64,000 nt of DNA. Origin: Plantago major (taxonomy: Eukaryota; Streptophyta; Magnoliopsida; Lamiales; Plantaginaceae). The notes under the pieces are model-generated. The model saw only the letters and a list, made by a program, of their open reading frames with translations, was not told the origin of the DNA and did no database searches. Within the stretch, counting starts at the first letter, position 1, and each line of letters starts with the position of its first letter. Below, piece after piece: positions 1 to 10,597 of this stretch. Location of the stretch: the NCBI GenBank assembly GCA_026545765.1, contig CM048841.1, positions 97,607,352 through 97,671,351 of the forward strand, read 5' to 3'. A program made the position numbers and the translations under genes.

Positions 1-1114
1 GTGGTCGTGGGGCCTTTGTTTTGGAGAAATGCCGTAAGTTAAAACCGCATGACGCGGACCGCCCGTAACGGATAAATCATGGTAAGACCCGATCCGTTTA
101 GCCCGGTAAGGACCATTCCGTTTAGATGTTATTTTTTTTATTTATAGTTTATTTTGTCCAAGTCCAATTGGAAAGTCCAACTCTCCACAAGCCCAAAAGC
201 TCAATAGGATTTCTCTTCTTCGTTCCTAAACTGAAATTACTAAATGCTCTATTAGTAGAGAATCACGAAATTACTTAATTTTTTCGATTTACACCTCCAA
301 CTTACTTACCGCTTTACATTTAATAACTTCCAAATATCAGTTGTAGTACTTCTTTAGGAACCACTTAATATTTGGTCTTCCTTACTTTCGCTTTTAAAAC
401 AATTAACCTTTTTGTTTCTTAATCATCACAGTAGACAAATTTTCTTCTTTAAAGTTGAACTGAATATCAAAGGCATATATGATCAGCCTGCTAAATGGAT
501 AACTGCTTCATAATTGTGTAATTAGAGTCATTAAATAATAACAAAGCGATACTAATTGTAAAGACCATTTCATTTTTCACTATCACTCAAGAAAGGTCTT
601 TCCTTTCGGCCCCTTTCTAAAGCTTTCTTTGCTTTATAGAGTAGAAAGTCGATTTAAAAAATGATGTTGTTGATTATATCTTTACGAGAGACGGTTTATA
701 ATAAAAGATGGATGATCATTAAATCTTCGTATATCGTAAAGCCGAATAATTTTTTGGAGTGGTTTGTGAAGTCCACTAAATAGATGAGAGACAGCTAATA
801 GAAACAAAAGGCTTAGGAGAATAATGATGTACGTACAGACCGCACGGAAGTTTCCTCTGCCAAATTTGGTTCCCTAGTGATTTACATACATCATCCGTAC
901 GAATTAAATTAACCTATCCTTCCTCTCAATTTCCACTAAGAATCCAATCTTCCAAATCCACATTCAAAATCTCAATTTTCCAACGTTTATAAGTATACTG
1001 ATCATTAGCCTAACTTCTCCACTCAAAAAAACAACCACTTTTGAATTTTCATACTCGGATTGAGTTAGACCGATAACTTAGATCGATACCAATTTCGACT
1101 TTAGATACTGAAAA
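1..1114. other. Intergenic, upstream of DUF241 gene 1
   Basis: No credible coding region is seen. The sequence is AT-rich, with a TATA-like tttataag near 987-994, about 120 bases before the ATG at 1115. A 25-bp block shared with the paralogue's upstream region is listed separately. Confidence 0.6.
846..870 (+). promoter_or_regulatory. Upstream block conserved between the two DUF241 paralogues
   Basis: The block ggaagtttcct followed by gccaaatttggt (a few bases between) occurs here and again at 5527-5552 upstream of the second DUF241 gene, while the surrounding sequence has diverged. It lies about 245 bases before the ATG here and about 135 bases before it in copy 2. Its survival in two diverged flanks suggests a shared cis-element. 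This is inference; no known factor site is claimed. Confidence 0.5.
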
Positions 1115-1828
1115 ATGTCTTCTCGGGATCTTGATTTCGATGTCCTACGAGAGCTTCACGATTCGGTGAACAACTTGCTTCACTCCCCGGACACCAAGCT
1201 CGAAATATTCCACCACGGCCACGAGAAATGGGCACACAAAATCTCCGAGGCGGCCTTAAAGATGGCGGATTCATGCGCTGCCGCGAAAGATCTCCTCCTC
1301 CTAACCAAGGACCATCTCCACTCACTCCAATCCGCATTTCGCCGTGGGACCACCACGGACAATCCTAACGTGGGGATCAATATCAACACGTGTCGCCTTC
1401 CTAGAAAACAACTCAAGAAAGCAATCTTGAAAAGATTGGACTCACTCAAGAACACGTGTATTGTAGGTTCCACTATATCATCGAGTCCACCACCAGATCA
1501 GGTTAGCCTGGTCGTGGTGGTGAACATGTTAAAAGAAGTGAGAGCAGCAACATTGTCGATTGTGAGATCGCTTATGTCACTCATTGCCATGCCTAACCCG
1601 AAGAGTAAGCAAGGTCCAGCGCGTAAGGACCCTATTTTTAGACTTAAACTTACACGCATGGACAGTTTAAGTTTCTGGGAGAAATGCGCGGTATCTGACG
1701 CGCGCACGGTGGTTAAAAGGCTGGAGGAGGTCGAGGTGGCAGTTAATGACATGGAAGCTGAGCTGGAGAGGATGTTTAGGAGGTTGATCAGGACAAGAGC
1801 CTCTCTTCTCAACATACTTAGTACTTGA
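1115..1828 (+). CDS. DUF241 family protein, copy 1
   Basis: Single-exon gene, 237 residues, of the plant-specific DUF241 family (PF03087), whose biochemical role is unknown. Family features visible: an N-terminal SPDTKLEIFHHGHEKWA segment followed by a helix with MADSCAAAKDLLLL, a central basic PRKQLKKAILKRLDSL helix, MLKEVRAATLSIVRSLMSLI, then LKLTRMDSLSFWEKCAV and a C-terminal RLIRTRASLLNIL helix. It is predicted all-helical, with no signal peptide. The ATG at 1115 has a purine-rich context (aaaaATGtct) and gives the length expected for the family. It is closely similar to the gene at 5687-6406 on the same strand, so the pair is a tandem duplication. The antisense open frames over it are shadows. 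Confidence 0.92.
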   Translation: MSSRDLDFDVLRELHDSVNNLLHSPDTKLEIFHHGHEKWAHKISEAALKMADSCAAAKDLLLLTKDHLHSLQSAFRRGTTTDNPNVGININTCRLPRKQLKKAILKRLDSLKNTCIVGSTISSSPPPDQVSLVVVVNMLKEVRAATLSIVRSLMSLIAMPNPKSKQGPARKDPIFRLKLTRMDSLSFWEKCAVSDARTVVKRLEEVEVAVNDMEAELERMFRRLIRTRASLLNILST

Positions 1829-2649
1829 TCAGTTACTAATAACGGCAAAACTTTATGATTGTGGCCTAATTTTGCAGAGGCTTAGTCTGATTTGCCTTTA
1901 TACACTAGATTAACCCTTTAGTATTAAGAGTTATTCTGTTCTTTATAGCTCATCAATGTATTCTTTGATTCTAGGCAAAAAAAAATGTGTTCTTTGATTC
2001 TTGTTTAATAATATTGAGCACAATAATATGTACTTTTAATTTGATGAATAATTCTATAGTATACAAGTGTCTTTACTCTTTACCATAACTGTAGTAATTA
2101 AAATAACGTCATGAGATAGCTTCGTTCTTTTATAAGGTGATACATGAGTAAGTAGAGGGGAAGGGCATGTAGAGTGAGGCAGAACTCAAAATGTCATGTC
2201 ACTAGTTATAGATGAGACAAGTTCTATTGAAAACCATCACCACTTATACAATACCGTCACTATAAAAGTTATTTTTTCAAATTAATAGGTAAGAAAAAAA
2301 ATTATAAAAGCGAAATTTGAGTATCATACATACATGTAAAAGTATAAATTTAAGTGGCACCATTTAACAAAAATACAATAAATATAAGGAAAATGTAAGA
2401 AATTGGGTATGTGCCCCTCTCCCAAAAGGGGACATTTTACCGGTGGGCAAACAAACTTGTGAATTAACGGTGGTCTAAAGGGTGCTGCAGAACTCACTAG
2501 TAATTATATGTTTTGAATAAATACTTACCTCATGAGAAAGGTATTTTATAAACGAAATGAAGGGACGAGATTCGACGATGATTGGTGTGGGTTAAATTTT
2601 AGATTGGAATCCTGACCCATTTAATTTTGAAATTGGAAAACTCATACAC
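1829..2649. other. Intergenic
   Basis: AT-rich 3' flank of the first DUF241 gene. No gene, RNA or clear repeat is seen; short open frames lack family-like sequence. Confidence 0.6.
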
Positions 2650-3137
2650 CACTCCCAATGGGTCGTCACGATCAGTGAATAATTCTGATGCGTGGCGATG
2701 GTGATTTAACCATCGCAGGAAAAAACTGTCCAATGTCATCTGACGTAGTGAATAGTGTTTTTTTATTATTTTTTTCTTTTTTTTAATATTTTTTTTAGCT
2801 TGCTTCACATATTATATGAGTGTTTAGAAGTTGAAATTATTTAAATTGGATTTTTAAAACTCGTTTTATAATTTATTGAGATTGAAATCATAATGAAAAA
2901 AATGAGAAAAAAACAGATCAAATCTAGTATAAGATATGAATAATGACATTGAAGGATTGTTGTCTGCCATTGGGTATTCTTTATTTAATATTATCTTATA
3001 AATTAATTTTAAAAAAATAAAAAAAAGGGTGGGGCCAGCCGGGACGGCCGAGGCCCCAAATTCAACCTTAGGCTGAGGCTGAATTTGGGGCCGGCCGTGA
3101 GACACAGCCGCCGCCACGACTACTCCCATTGGGAGTG
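2650..3137. mobile_element. MITE-like element with short terminal inverted repeats
   Basis: The ends are exact 13-bp inverted repeats: cactcccaatggg at 2650 and cccattgggagtg at 3125. Close to the right end, at about 3050-3092, is an internal hairpin built from ggccccaaattca and its near-complement. There is no coding capacity, and the roughly 490-bp size suits a non-autonomous DNA transposon. I could not identify a convincing target-site duplication, so the superfamily is left open. Confidence 0.45.
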
Positions 3138-5526
3138 ATCTTATCCATAGTATATCTTCTTATTAAGAATTCTTTCACAATAATCTCTGAACATAATTAA
3201 AGACACATTAATGTTAAGAACATTTAATAATTTTGTGATGAGTAGTATCCATGTGAAGGACAAAATCCGTGCAACAAAGCTGTACCTTAACGTACATAGG
3301 TTGGATACTATCTACCTCAGTCGTCCATCAAGTATGTACGCAATTTATTGCAACCGCGATCTCATCATCACCTTAATTACAAGTCTTAGATCGACACTTG
3401 AACTAATTGGCTGTCTTCTTCGTGTACTCATAAATGAATTGTTCTTATCTGCATCACTCAATTGCATGCCTGTATCTTACTAGACATATGCAAGAAGAAG
3501 GGAACATATATATTGTCCTATTAGGCTTTCAAGCATCACCTCAGTGTTGCTGGAGTCTGCACAGGACTCTAGACAACGTATTGCTAAAAATGGGTGAGAC
3601 GCGTTTCACTTCTATATGGAGAGAATTTGATATATTAGACTGTATCCAGTAACGTGTCATTGTCGTTGATGAGATTTCAGTCGAACTGACTTAAGGTTTA
3701 AATTTTCCAAAAAGGAAAAAATGCAAAAGGCCGGGCATTTTTTTGAAAAAATGGGATGGTTTATGTCAAGTCCCGAGATCACTGGTCAATTAATATGCTA
3801 TCCCACCATACCGACATATGTACTTTCAAGCGTATTTTTTTCCTTCATCGCTTGGAAAATTTATTTTCAGTGGATTTCACATCCTAATGTTGCTTTTAGA
3901 AAAGCTCACTTAGCTTTGAAATTATTATAGATGGTGAAAATAAAGATGCTTGAATAAAGTTGTTTAATTCATTTATGGTATAACTTTGGGGATTACAATC
4001 ACACATCCTTAAATATGCGACACCATGGTCATAACTTATCGTGACCACCATTTAAACCCCTTATTGTTAGGGAATTTTCGGTCTGATACCATTAGTAATG
4101 TCCTGACCACGTTCGGGCCGAAGCCCAACCCATAAAAAATCCCTAATCGGATATTGTTTCAATATGAGCATGCTTAGTTATTAGACTTTGTACCGTCTCA
4201 ACCACTAATCGATTAAGGTTTGACTCATTTGGACCGGTGCAGTTATTCACTGACAACTCTCCTAATGATATGATTGGTCTCATATGCATTCCCATGCCAC
4301 TTTCCGTGCACCAAGAAGTTTCACAATAGTTCATTATTCCTGGAAAAAAAGTACACCTTAACTGATATAAGCGTTTTTTTTACAATCGCTGAAATATTTT
4401 GGGCAAGTTATGAACTTATGATCATCCCACTTAAAAATCCCAATGTTTCTAGATAGAACCTCGATATTTTCAGTTTTAACACATGTACTACTACCTACTT
4501 TGTCCCCCTCGTGTCAATAGAATTGGCGAAGGTAGTCATTTCGAACCGTTATACATGCACATTTTGATTTCTTGCATGCTGAAGTTTCAATTGAACAAAT
4601 TCGAACAATCAATGAAGTTGTCCCTATAGCCAATTATTAAAGGATTGAAACTGAAAATTTATTACCAAAACTTAAAATAAATTAGTAAGACAAAATTCTT
4701 CCGGCTGATGTAAAAGTTAATTTAGGAGTTAAATTCATGGCATGTTGCACTTGACTGTAACACCTTTTTACGCAATCTAACCAGGTTTGCTCGATTGAAA
4801 TAAGATGTTAGAACAGATAAAATCCTCGATAAATGCTGTATTTTTGTAATATCACACCAATAAAATTCAAATTCCACAAATTCTAAATACAACTTTTAAC
4901 TCTTGATTAGTCAAATGACCATATAAAACCACGGACATTCAGTCACGTATATGATTGGGATATGACTAATGAGAGTAGTTTATATTAGAATCTGTTACAG
5001 GAGTCTCTTTTGACCCCAAAAATTCTGGCCTCGTTTACCTTTCACTAGTTTACCTTTACATTGTTCTTTACGACAGTATGAGTCTTTGAGAAACAATATT
5101 GTATCTAAAGTTGAAAAATCCAAGAAATGATAATTCTTGACTCAAAATTTTGGAAGCTAACTGATGTACGAATTGATGTTCTTAAATTTAAGTTCTAATG
5201 TTTCAAACAAATCGATAATGTTTTATAGGTAACATTTTATATATTTGACTACAATCATGATATTTATCGGTCCTTTAAATCATCTATAAAAATGATCCCT
5301 TAAAGCTATACAGTACTCCTATATACTTATTCTTGATTCCTCAAATGATTAAAGTATAGCAACTTAGCAATAACAAAAGGAAACATATCACTATCACTCT
5401 GACTGTTGAGACTTAATTAACATTTTTTCTAATAGTCAAATCGATTAAAAATACAATCACACAGCTATTATTTACAAGAAAGACACATGACGATTTTGGA
5501 TAATAATGTGAACGAACATGTAGCAT
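3138..5526. other. Intergenic between the DUF241 paralogues
   Basis: About 2.4 kb of AT-rich sequence. The open frames of 60-90 codons at 3211-3930 and 4143-4456 have no recognisable domain and no gene-like splice or promoter context, so I see no gene here. Confidence 0.55.
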
Positions 5527-5617
5527 GGAAGTTTCCTGCTGCCAAATTTGGTCCAAACCAGACCAAAGGATAGTTCCTCTCCATTTCCTCTACATTCCAT
5601 TCTCTTCCTTATATAAG
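5527..5617 (+). promoter_or_regulatory. Promoter of DUF241 gene 2: conserved block plus TATA box
   Basis: The block shared with 846-870 lies at 5527-5552, and a good TATA box (tatataag) at 5610-5617. The expected transcription start, about 30 bases further on, falls near 5640-5650. This excludes translation from the upstream in-frame ATG at 5525 and supports the start at 5687. Confidence 0.65.
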
Positions 5618-5686
5618 CCCATTCCAGATGTTTTCTGTAACAACATACCCAAAACAGGACTATCAGCCCGAATTAATCGCAATAAA

Positions 5687-6406
5687 ATGTCGTATCTTAA
5701 TTTAGACTTCGATTTCGATTCACTCAGACAGCAACATGAATTGGTGAACAGGCTGCTACATTCCCCAGATACCAAGCTTGAAATAATCGAGCAGGGGCAC
5801 GAAAAATGGGCCTGCCAGGTCTCGGAAGCAGCCCTCAGAATGGCTGACTCGTGTGCTGCGGCCAAGGACCTAGTCGTCCTTGCCAAGGACCATCTCCAGA
5901 GTCTGAAATCCGCTTTTCGCCGTATTCCCTCCGCACATGATCACGTGGCAGGACACAGTTTCGAGCCTTACCGCGTCCCAAGGAAGCAGCTAAAGAAAGC
6001 GATCCTGAGAAGGCTAGACTCGCTCCAGGGGATGAAGACCGCATATATCGTCGGCTCTATGACACCACCTGGAGAACAGGATGAGAGCCTGGAGGTGGTG
6101 GTGAACATGTTGAGGGAAGTGAGGGCAACAACATTGTCCATTGTTAGGTCACTTATGTCGCTCATTGCCATGCCTAATCCGAAGAGTAAACAGGGTTCGC
6201 ATAAGGAGCCCATGTTCAGACTTAAACTGACGCGCGTGGACAGTTTAAGTTTCTGGGAGAAATGTGCGGTAACTGACGCATCCACAGTGGCGAAAAGGCT
6301 AGAGGAGGTGGAGGTCGCGGTAGATGACATGGAAGCTGAGTTGGAAAGGATGTTTAGAAGGTTGATCAGGACAAGGGCCTCTCTTCTTAACATACTTACC
6401 ACCTAA
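5687..6406 (+). CDS. DUF241 family protein, copy 2
   Basis: Single-exon paralogue of the gene at 1115-1828, 239 residues, with the same order of segments: SPDTKLEIIEQGHEKWA, MADSCAAAKDL, PRKQLKKAILRRLDSL, MLREVRATTLSIVRSL, DSLSFWEKCAV and RLIRTRASLLNIL. The frame is open from an ATG at 5525, but the extra 54 residues have no counterpart in copy 1 and would overlap the TATA box at 5610. The ATG at 5687 is therefore preferred; it aligns with the start of copy 1. The function of DUF241 proteins is unknown. The differences from copy 1 are mostly conservative, which suggests both copies are under constraint. Confidence 0.92.
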   Translation: MSYLNLDFDFDSLRQQHELVNRLLHSPDTKLEIIEQGHEKWACQVSEAALRMADSCAAAKDLVVLAKDHLQSLKSAFRRIPSAHDHVAGHSFEPYRVPRKQLKKAILRRLDSLQGMKTAYIVGSMTPPGEQDESLEVVVNMLREVRATTLSIVRSLMSLIAMPNPKSKQGSHKEPMFRLKLTRVDSLSFWEKCAVTDASTVAKRLEEVEVAVDDMEAELERMFRRLIRTRASLLNILTT

Positions 6407-6763
6407 TTCTGTTGTCTTAGATTAGATTAAACGTTAGATCAAGGCATTATGACTTTAAATGTAATCCTTGATTTTCCTAACAATGTTCCGAAAAATATTC
6501 AATATTGTTTGCCATACAACATTGCCTTGCCAATTTCTCAATGAATGAATGCACTAAAGTATAATTTCATTGACAATTCGTACAATCAATTATCACAATG
6601 TCTTTATTCACTTTGCCTCCTATAATTGTCTCTCGACAACCTTAGTTGTCTAATCAAAATCCCAAAATCCCGAATATCCTGCCCGACCCTAGCACTAATG
6701 TAATTAAGGAAATAGAGCCATAATCAAGTACCAGAGTTGCTGAAATGGCAATGAGATGATTTG
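6407..6763. other. Intergenic
   Basis: Short AT-rich spacer between converging genes (DUF241 copy 2 on +, SUO-like gene on -). Nothing else is seen. Confidence 0.6.
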
Positions 6764-7515
6764 CTAACCATTTCTAACCAAGTATCCAGCCTTAAGACAT
6801 TTGCTCCATCTGTCATATATATTTCGAGCCCTTCTCAGAATCTGAAAATTCTTATGCGATCTCAACTCGTTCACCGAATCATAATGCATGTATTGAAGTC
6901 TTGAAGTCTCAATGGAAGTTTATCCAATGCACGAAGTAACACCACAAGGAATTCATCTACAGTTTTAGCACTGTCCTTACCATTAGCATCTCCAATGTTA
7001 CCTCTAACGATATCCCTGAGCCATTCATCTAATATAGGCAAACCACGGAGTTGTACAAAACCATGTAGGCAATCAACGTTATATGTTTCAGCCAAGACTC
7101 CGGTAAGGATGGAACGTCTGGCCAAGTCCATTCTTTTCTCCATTATTTCAGCTCCCATTAACTGGACAAGTTCCTCAACCCCTTCAAAATCCACAACACC
7201 TCCATCCTCTGTTATTCTAGCAATCTTGCATTTTAATTCATTTTCAGTACCATATTCCGTCTTTGATGCACATTGCCGTTCACCAATATGGTCCACTCTT
7301 TCCCTCTTTTTTCCTTCGACTTGACCAGACGCAGGCTTCAGTTGCGAGGGAGAACTATTGGAATGACCATCACGCTGGAATGTTGAATGCATTTCTGTCC
7401 TGCTTTCGTATAAAAGGCGATCTACTTCTTGCTCCTGTACTGTAAGATCACGCAGCATAAGTAAGTAATCGACTAAGTTCATCTCGAATAAATAAAGTTC
7501 AACACTTGCCACCAT
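6764..7515 (-). pseudogene. SUO-like TFIIS N-terminal (LW) domain protein, frameshifted
   Basis: From the ATG at 7515 the frame gives 214 residues. The second half resembles the TFIIS N-terminal / LW domain of the plant BAH-TFIIS protein SUO: VDFEGVEELVQLMG, MDLARRSILTGVLAETYNVD, then FVQLRGLPILDEWLRDI and KTVDEFLVVLLRALDKLPL. The frame stops at 6871-6873. The next helix of the domain (SVNELRSHKNFQILRRARNI) continues in the shifted frame from about 6880 down to a stop at 6764-6766, so a one-base indel breaks the domain near its end. No BAH domain or long SUO-type C-terminus is nearby, so this is a truncated solo-domain copy. An assembly error cannot be excluded. A possible leader exon and intron lie upstream. 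Confidence 0.7.
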
Positions 7516-8102
7516 CTCCTGAAATCATGCCTAATTTGCATCAGAGATTGAAATTAGAAGAAACTGAGTAAAATAACAGAATCATCAATCCATCATCACA
7601 AAGAAACTAAACCTCAAGAAAAGTTCAAATTTTGCAATGCCCACCATCCCAATAGATCCTGATCAATGCACATAGAGATTCGAAGACGAACAAATCATGA
7701 AAAAAGACAAAAGGGAAACTTATTCTTGTGAGTGACAACAAACATTTGATGATATGATATTCACATCTATTAGCCCCAATTTTCTAACACCCAACTTCAA
7801 ATTTCAAATCCTACCCAGAAACCTACAAACTCTTCTCCAACAACATTCACATCACTAAAACTCTCTAATTCACATAAACCCATCTCCCAATTGCTTTAAT
7901 TAACCACCCAATGAAACCCTGGATCGCTCCAATTTGCTGTAAAAACCTCATAGGGCTAGCTTCTATTATGTGACACAGTACCTGAATAGAATAAGAATAA
8001 CCTCAGCTGAATTTCCACGATTATGTATACTGTGAGCGAGAAGAGGATACAGTCAAAGTTGGAAAGGTTGATCGAAAAGTAAAACGTGGATTAACGAATC
8101 GG
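7516..8102 (-). other. Probable 5' leader exon and leader intron of the SUO-like gene
   Basis: On the minus strand a donor (cag|gtactgtg) near 7980 and an acceptor (gatttcag|gagATGG) four bases before the ATG frame an intron of about 460 bases. A non-coding exon would cover roughly 7981-8085, about 30 bases below a TATA-like tatataat at about 8115. This is inferred from splice and TATA motifs only. Confidence 0.4.
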
Positions 8103-8388
8103 GACGGATGGATTATATAATTGCGAACGGGCCCTGATTGAATCGTGATGACCTGCCAGAGGGCAGTGTAACTGCGTAAAGCTTGGTTCAATTTTTTGAA
8201 GCCCGTTGGGCCGATCCGGATTAACCGGTACTCGTTGGACTTAATGGACGACGGATGGAGTATATAATCGCGAACGGGTCCTGATTGAATCGTGATGACC
8301 TGACAGGGCAGTGTAACTGCGTAAAGCTTGGTTCAATTTTTTGAAGCCCGTTGGGCCGATCCGGATTAACCGGTACTCGTTGGACTTA
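8103..8388. repeat. Tandem duplication of a ~145-bp segment
   Basis: Copy 1 (8103-8243) and copy 2 (8250-8388) are nearly identical, each running from gacggatgga to ctcgttggactta. Differences are a few substitutions and small indels. Each copy contains a tatataa(t/c) that could act as a minus-strand TATA box for the SUO-like gene, so the core promoter itself appears duplicated. Confidence 0.85.
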
Positions 8389-8674
8389 AGTGTCCGAAAA
8401 TGCAAAAAAAGGGAAAATTTTGAAACGAAGGGAACCTGTTGATAGGAGGTAAACCTCCGGGTTGATGGATAAAACATCTCTGGCCAAGTTGAGTAACGAG
8501 GTGGTCGAGTCATGCAAAATGCCTCGGAGTATCATTTAGTCCACTGGTTCTTAAGTAATGTGGGATGCGAGATACGAGATGGTGATTGTATATTTGGTTA
8601 AATTGATGCTCAGTTGAAGTTTACTTGGTGATTGAAATTTGGTTAGCAACTTAGCATCCTCTATAGTCTATACT
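8389..8674. other. Intergenic
   Basis: Nothing recognisable between the tandem repeat and the hAT-like MITE. Confidence 0.5.
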
Positions 8675-8845
8675 CAGGGGCGGACCTGGGGGGCAGGGCA
8701 GGGCCGGGTCGTTCCCCCCCCCCTAAAATTTGGAAAAAAAAAATTATAATGTTTTCGAAAATTTTGAATTTCACCCTCCCAACCCTCGAAAAAAACCTCA
8801 TATGTAATTTCGCCCACCGAGGTTGAAATTCTAGGTCCGCCCCTG
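8675..8845. mobile_element. hAT-like MITE, 171 bp
   Basis: It starts with caggggcggacct and ends with the inverse aggtccgcccctg, the CAGGGGCGGA-type terminus common among small plant hAT elements. It is flanked by an 8-bp direct repeat with one mismatch: tctatact at 8667-8674 and tttatact at 8846-8853, the target-duplication size of the hAT superfamily. It is non-coding, with internal C and A runs. Confidence 0.8.
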
Positions 8846-8998
8846 TTTATACTCTATAGTATTTGATTTCCTCTTTGTAATTTTTATGTTACAGTCACTA
8901 CACATTGTTGTTTGAAGTCCTTTGTATTGGACACATAATTAGAAGTCATATTTGTATTTTGCCTTCTTCATGTGAGGTTCTTACATGGATGAATACAC

Positions 8999-9743
8999 CT
9001 AGCGAAATCCAAGAAGAAAATCACTAATGATGTGTATAATATTTCCAAAATTACTCAATGCCCAGTTTTCGGGTGACAAAGGATGCTGATCCGGGAGGAA
9101 TAAACTCCCACACTTCTCAGCATCAAGAGTGGTTAGTCGTCCGCGGAGGCTAACTTCGTTATAATTCTTCTCGGCAAGATAATCAAGCGCGACATGGAGA
9201 TCATATAGAAGACCGGAGTAAAAACCATAGCATCTCTGCAAACTGGTTATGGTTTTTTGATCTGTTGTTCCCTTGAGCAATTTCCCAATCTTGATTTCGC
9301 CTTGAGTCGCATTGAGTTTTGCCATCTCAATAGCCGTTTTTGCTAGATCAGTCAGTGACTGTAATCTAACCGCAGGACTTCTTCCAAAAATTTCATAGCA
9401 AAAATATGGATCCGTTGTTCGGGGGCATATGTTATCAAAATCATGAGCATATGATGTTCCTGCAATGAGAGAAAGAGTTCGAGTAATCTGGAGAAAATCG
9501 GATAAATTATATATCTAGTTCTTTAATCTAAGAATGTAGATATATTTTTTGAAAATTTAGAAAAAAGTTAAAACATATACGTTTTGAAAATCTATAAACA
9601 TATTGCGATATCTAGAGTTTTATTGATGAATACAACGTAAAATGCAAATAAGCTAAGATATAGGGAGAGACTTTTAAGAAAAAATATGTACCGAGAGTTA
9701 TAGTAACAACGACTATGAGAAAGATAAATTTTGATGAGGCCAT
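8999..9743 (-). CDS. PMEI / invertase inhibitor domain protein 1
   Basis: Two exons on the minus strand, 9743-9692 and 9459-8999 (phase-1 intron, cucg|gtac donor and ttgcag|g acceptor), giving 170 residues. Exon 1 encodes a signal peptide (MASSKFIFLIVVVTITLG). Exon 2 opens with the family signature NICPRTTDPYFC and FGRSPAVRL, and contains the second cysteine pair in RCYGFY and KCGSLF. That makes the four conserved cysteines of the plant invertase/pectin methylesterase inhibitor family (PF04043). Such proteins are secreted four-helix bundles that inhibit either pectin methylesterases or acid invertases; sequence alone does not settle which. Length is typical. A reading from the internal Met at 9325 would lose the first hairpin and is rejected. 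Confidence 0.9.
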
Positions 9744-9802
9744 TTACATATATTGGTGGATATATATATATATCTCTAGCTTGTTGTTCGAGTTGTTCAA
9801 GG

Positions 9803-9812
9803 TTATATATAG
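9803..9812 (-). promoter_or_regulatory. TATA box of PMEI gene 1
   Basis: ctatatataa on the minus strand, 60-70 bases before the ATG at 9743, in a plausible core-promoter position. Confidence 0.6.
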
Positions 9813-10592
9813 ATGACAGAATTGTGTATTAATGCACAAAACTAAAACGAAATTTCAGTAAAATTAATTAATTATGAACCTCAGAATGTTCAGAGGAAAT
9901 CAATAGAAATTAGGCTAAAAATTATAAACATCAAAATGTTCAGAGCTAGGAAATCAGTAGAAATTAAACTAAAAATTAATCAACTCTGCATTTTTTTTTT
10001 TTTGAGTTGAAGTACAAAATATTTTTCTCCTTTTTAGTAATAGGCTAAAATTGATAAATAGACATTTCTTATAATTTGGATAATACAAACAGTTACTTAC
10101 ATAAACTAAATACAATTTGTGTAACAGCCTAAAAATTGCCCGTATTTTGTCACTAAACCAAGCCAAATTGCCCATCAATGCATTAAACTCAATTGTAAAT
10201 GAATGCTTCAGTTACATGAATAAAAAATTTTGCCTGATAAGCTCACGCCTTTTTCATAACTCACCCCATGGCCGACTCATTGTAATTCACTCTCGTCACT
10301 TTAATCCTCTCAATACTTATACCACTGTCTGAAATTTCCTCTACCTTCATTTCACATCTAACAATCCCATATATATTCTTGATCCATTCTATTTATCCAC
10401 AAGTTCAAGCAGCAAGTTCTCCAAAGTCCGGTTTCTCGGCAAGTCCATCAGATGAGTCCGTCATGTTCGTTTTGGCTTGTTTGTCTCCAGGCAAGTTCCC
10501 CTAAGAATCATCACACATACGTTTAGGTTTGGTGAACCATGTTATGTATGATGTTGTTTTGATTTTAGTTTTTCGTATGTGTGCTCTCGATG
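9813..10592. other. Intergenic
   Basis: AT-rich upstream region of PMEI gene 1. A partly repeated phrase (atgttcagagg/atgttcagagc) at about 9886 and 9937 marks a small local duplication. No gene is seen. Confidence 0.5.
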
Positions 10593-10597
10593 TTTAT

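Noticed and set aside
1180..1848. Antisense open frames over the DUF241 genes (also 5590-6402)
   Set aside because: They mirror the coding strand of conserved genes and have no family-like sequence; both paralogues show them because the DNA is similar.
2599..4456. Small open frames between the DUF241 genes
   Set aside because: AT-rich chance frames without domain, promoter or splice context; some lie across MITE DNA.
8999..9325. PMEI gene 1 starting at the internal Met at 9325
   Set aside because: The frame continues upstream through the NIC...YFC signature to a splice acceptor, and a signal-peptide exon lies in phase at 9692-9743.
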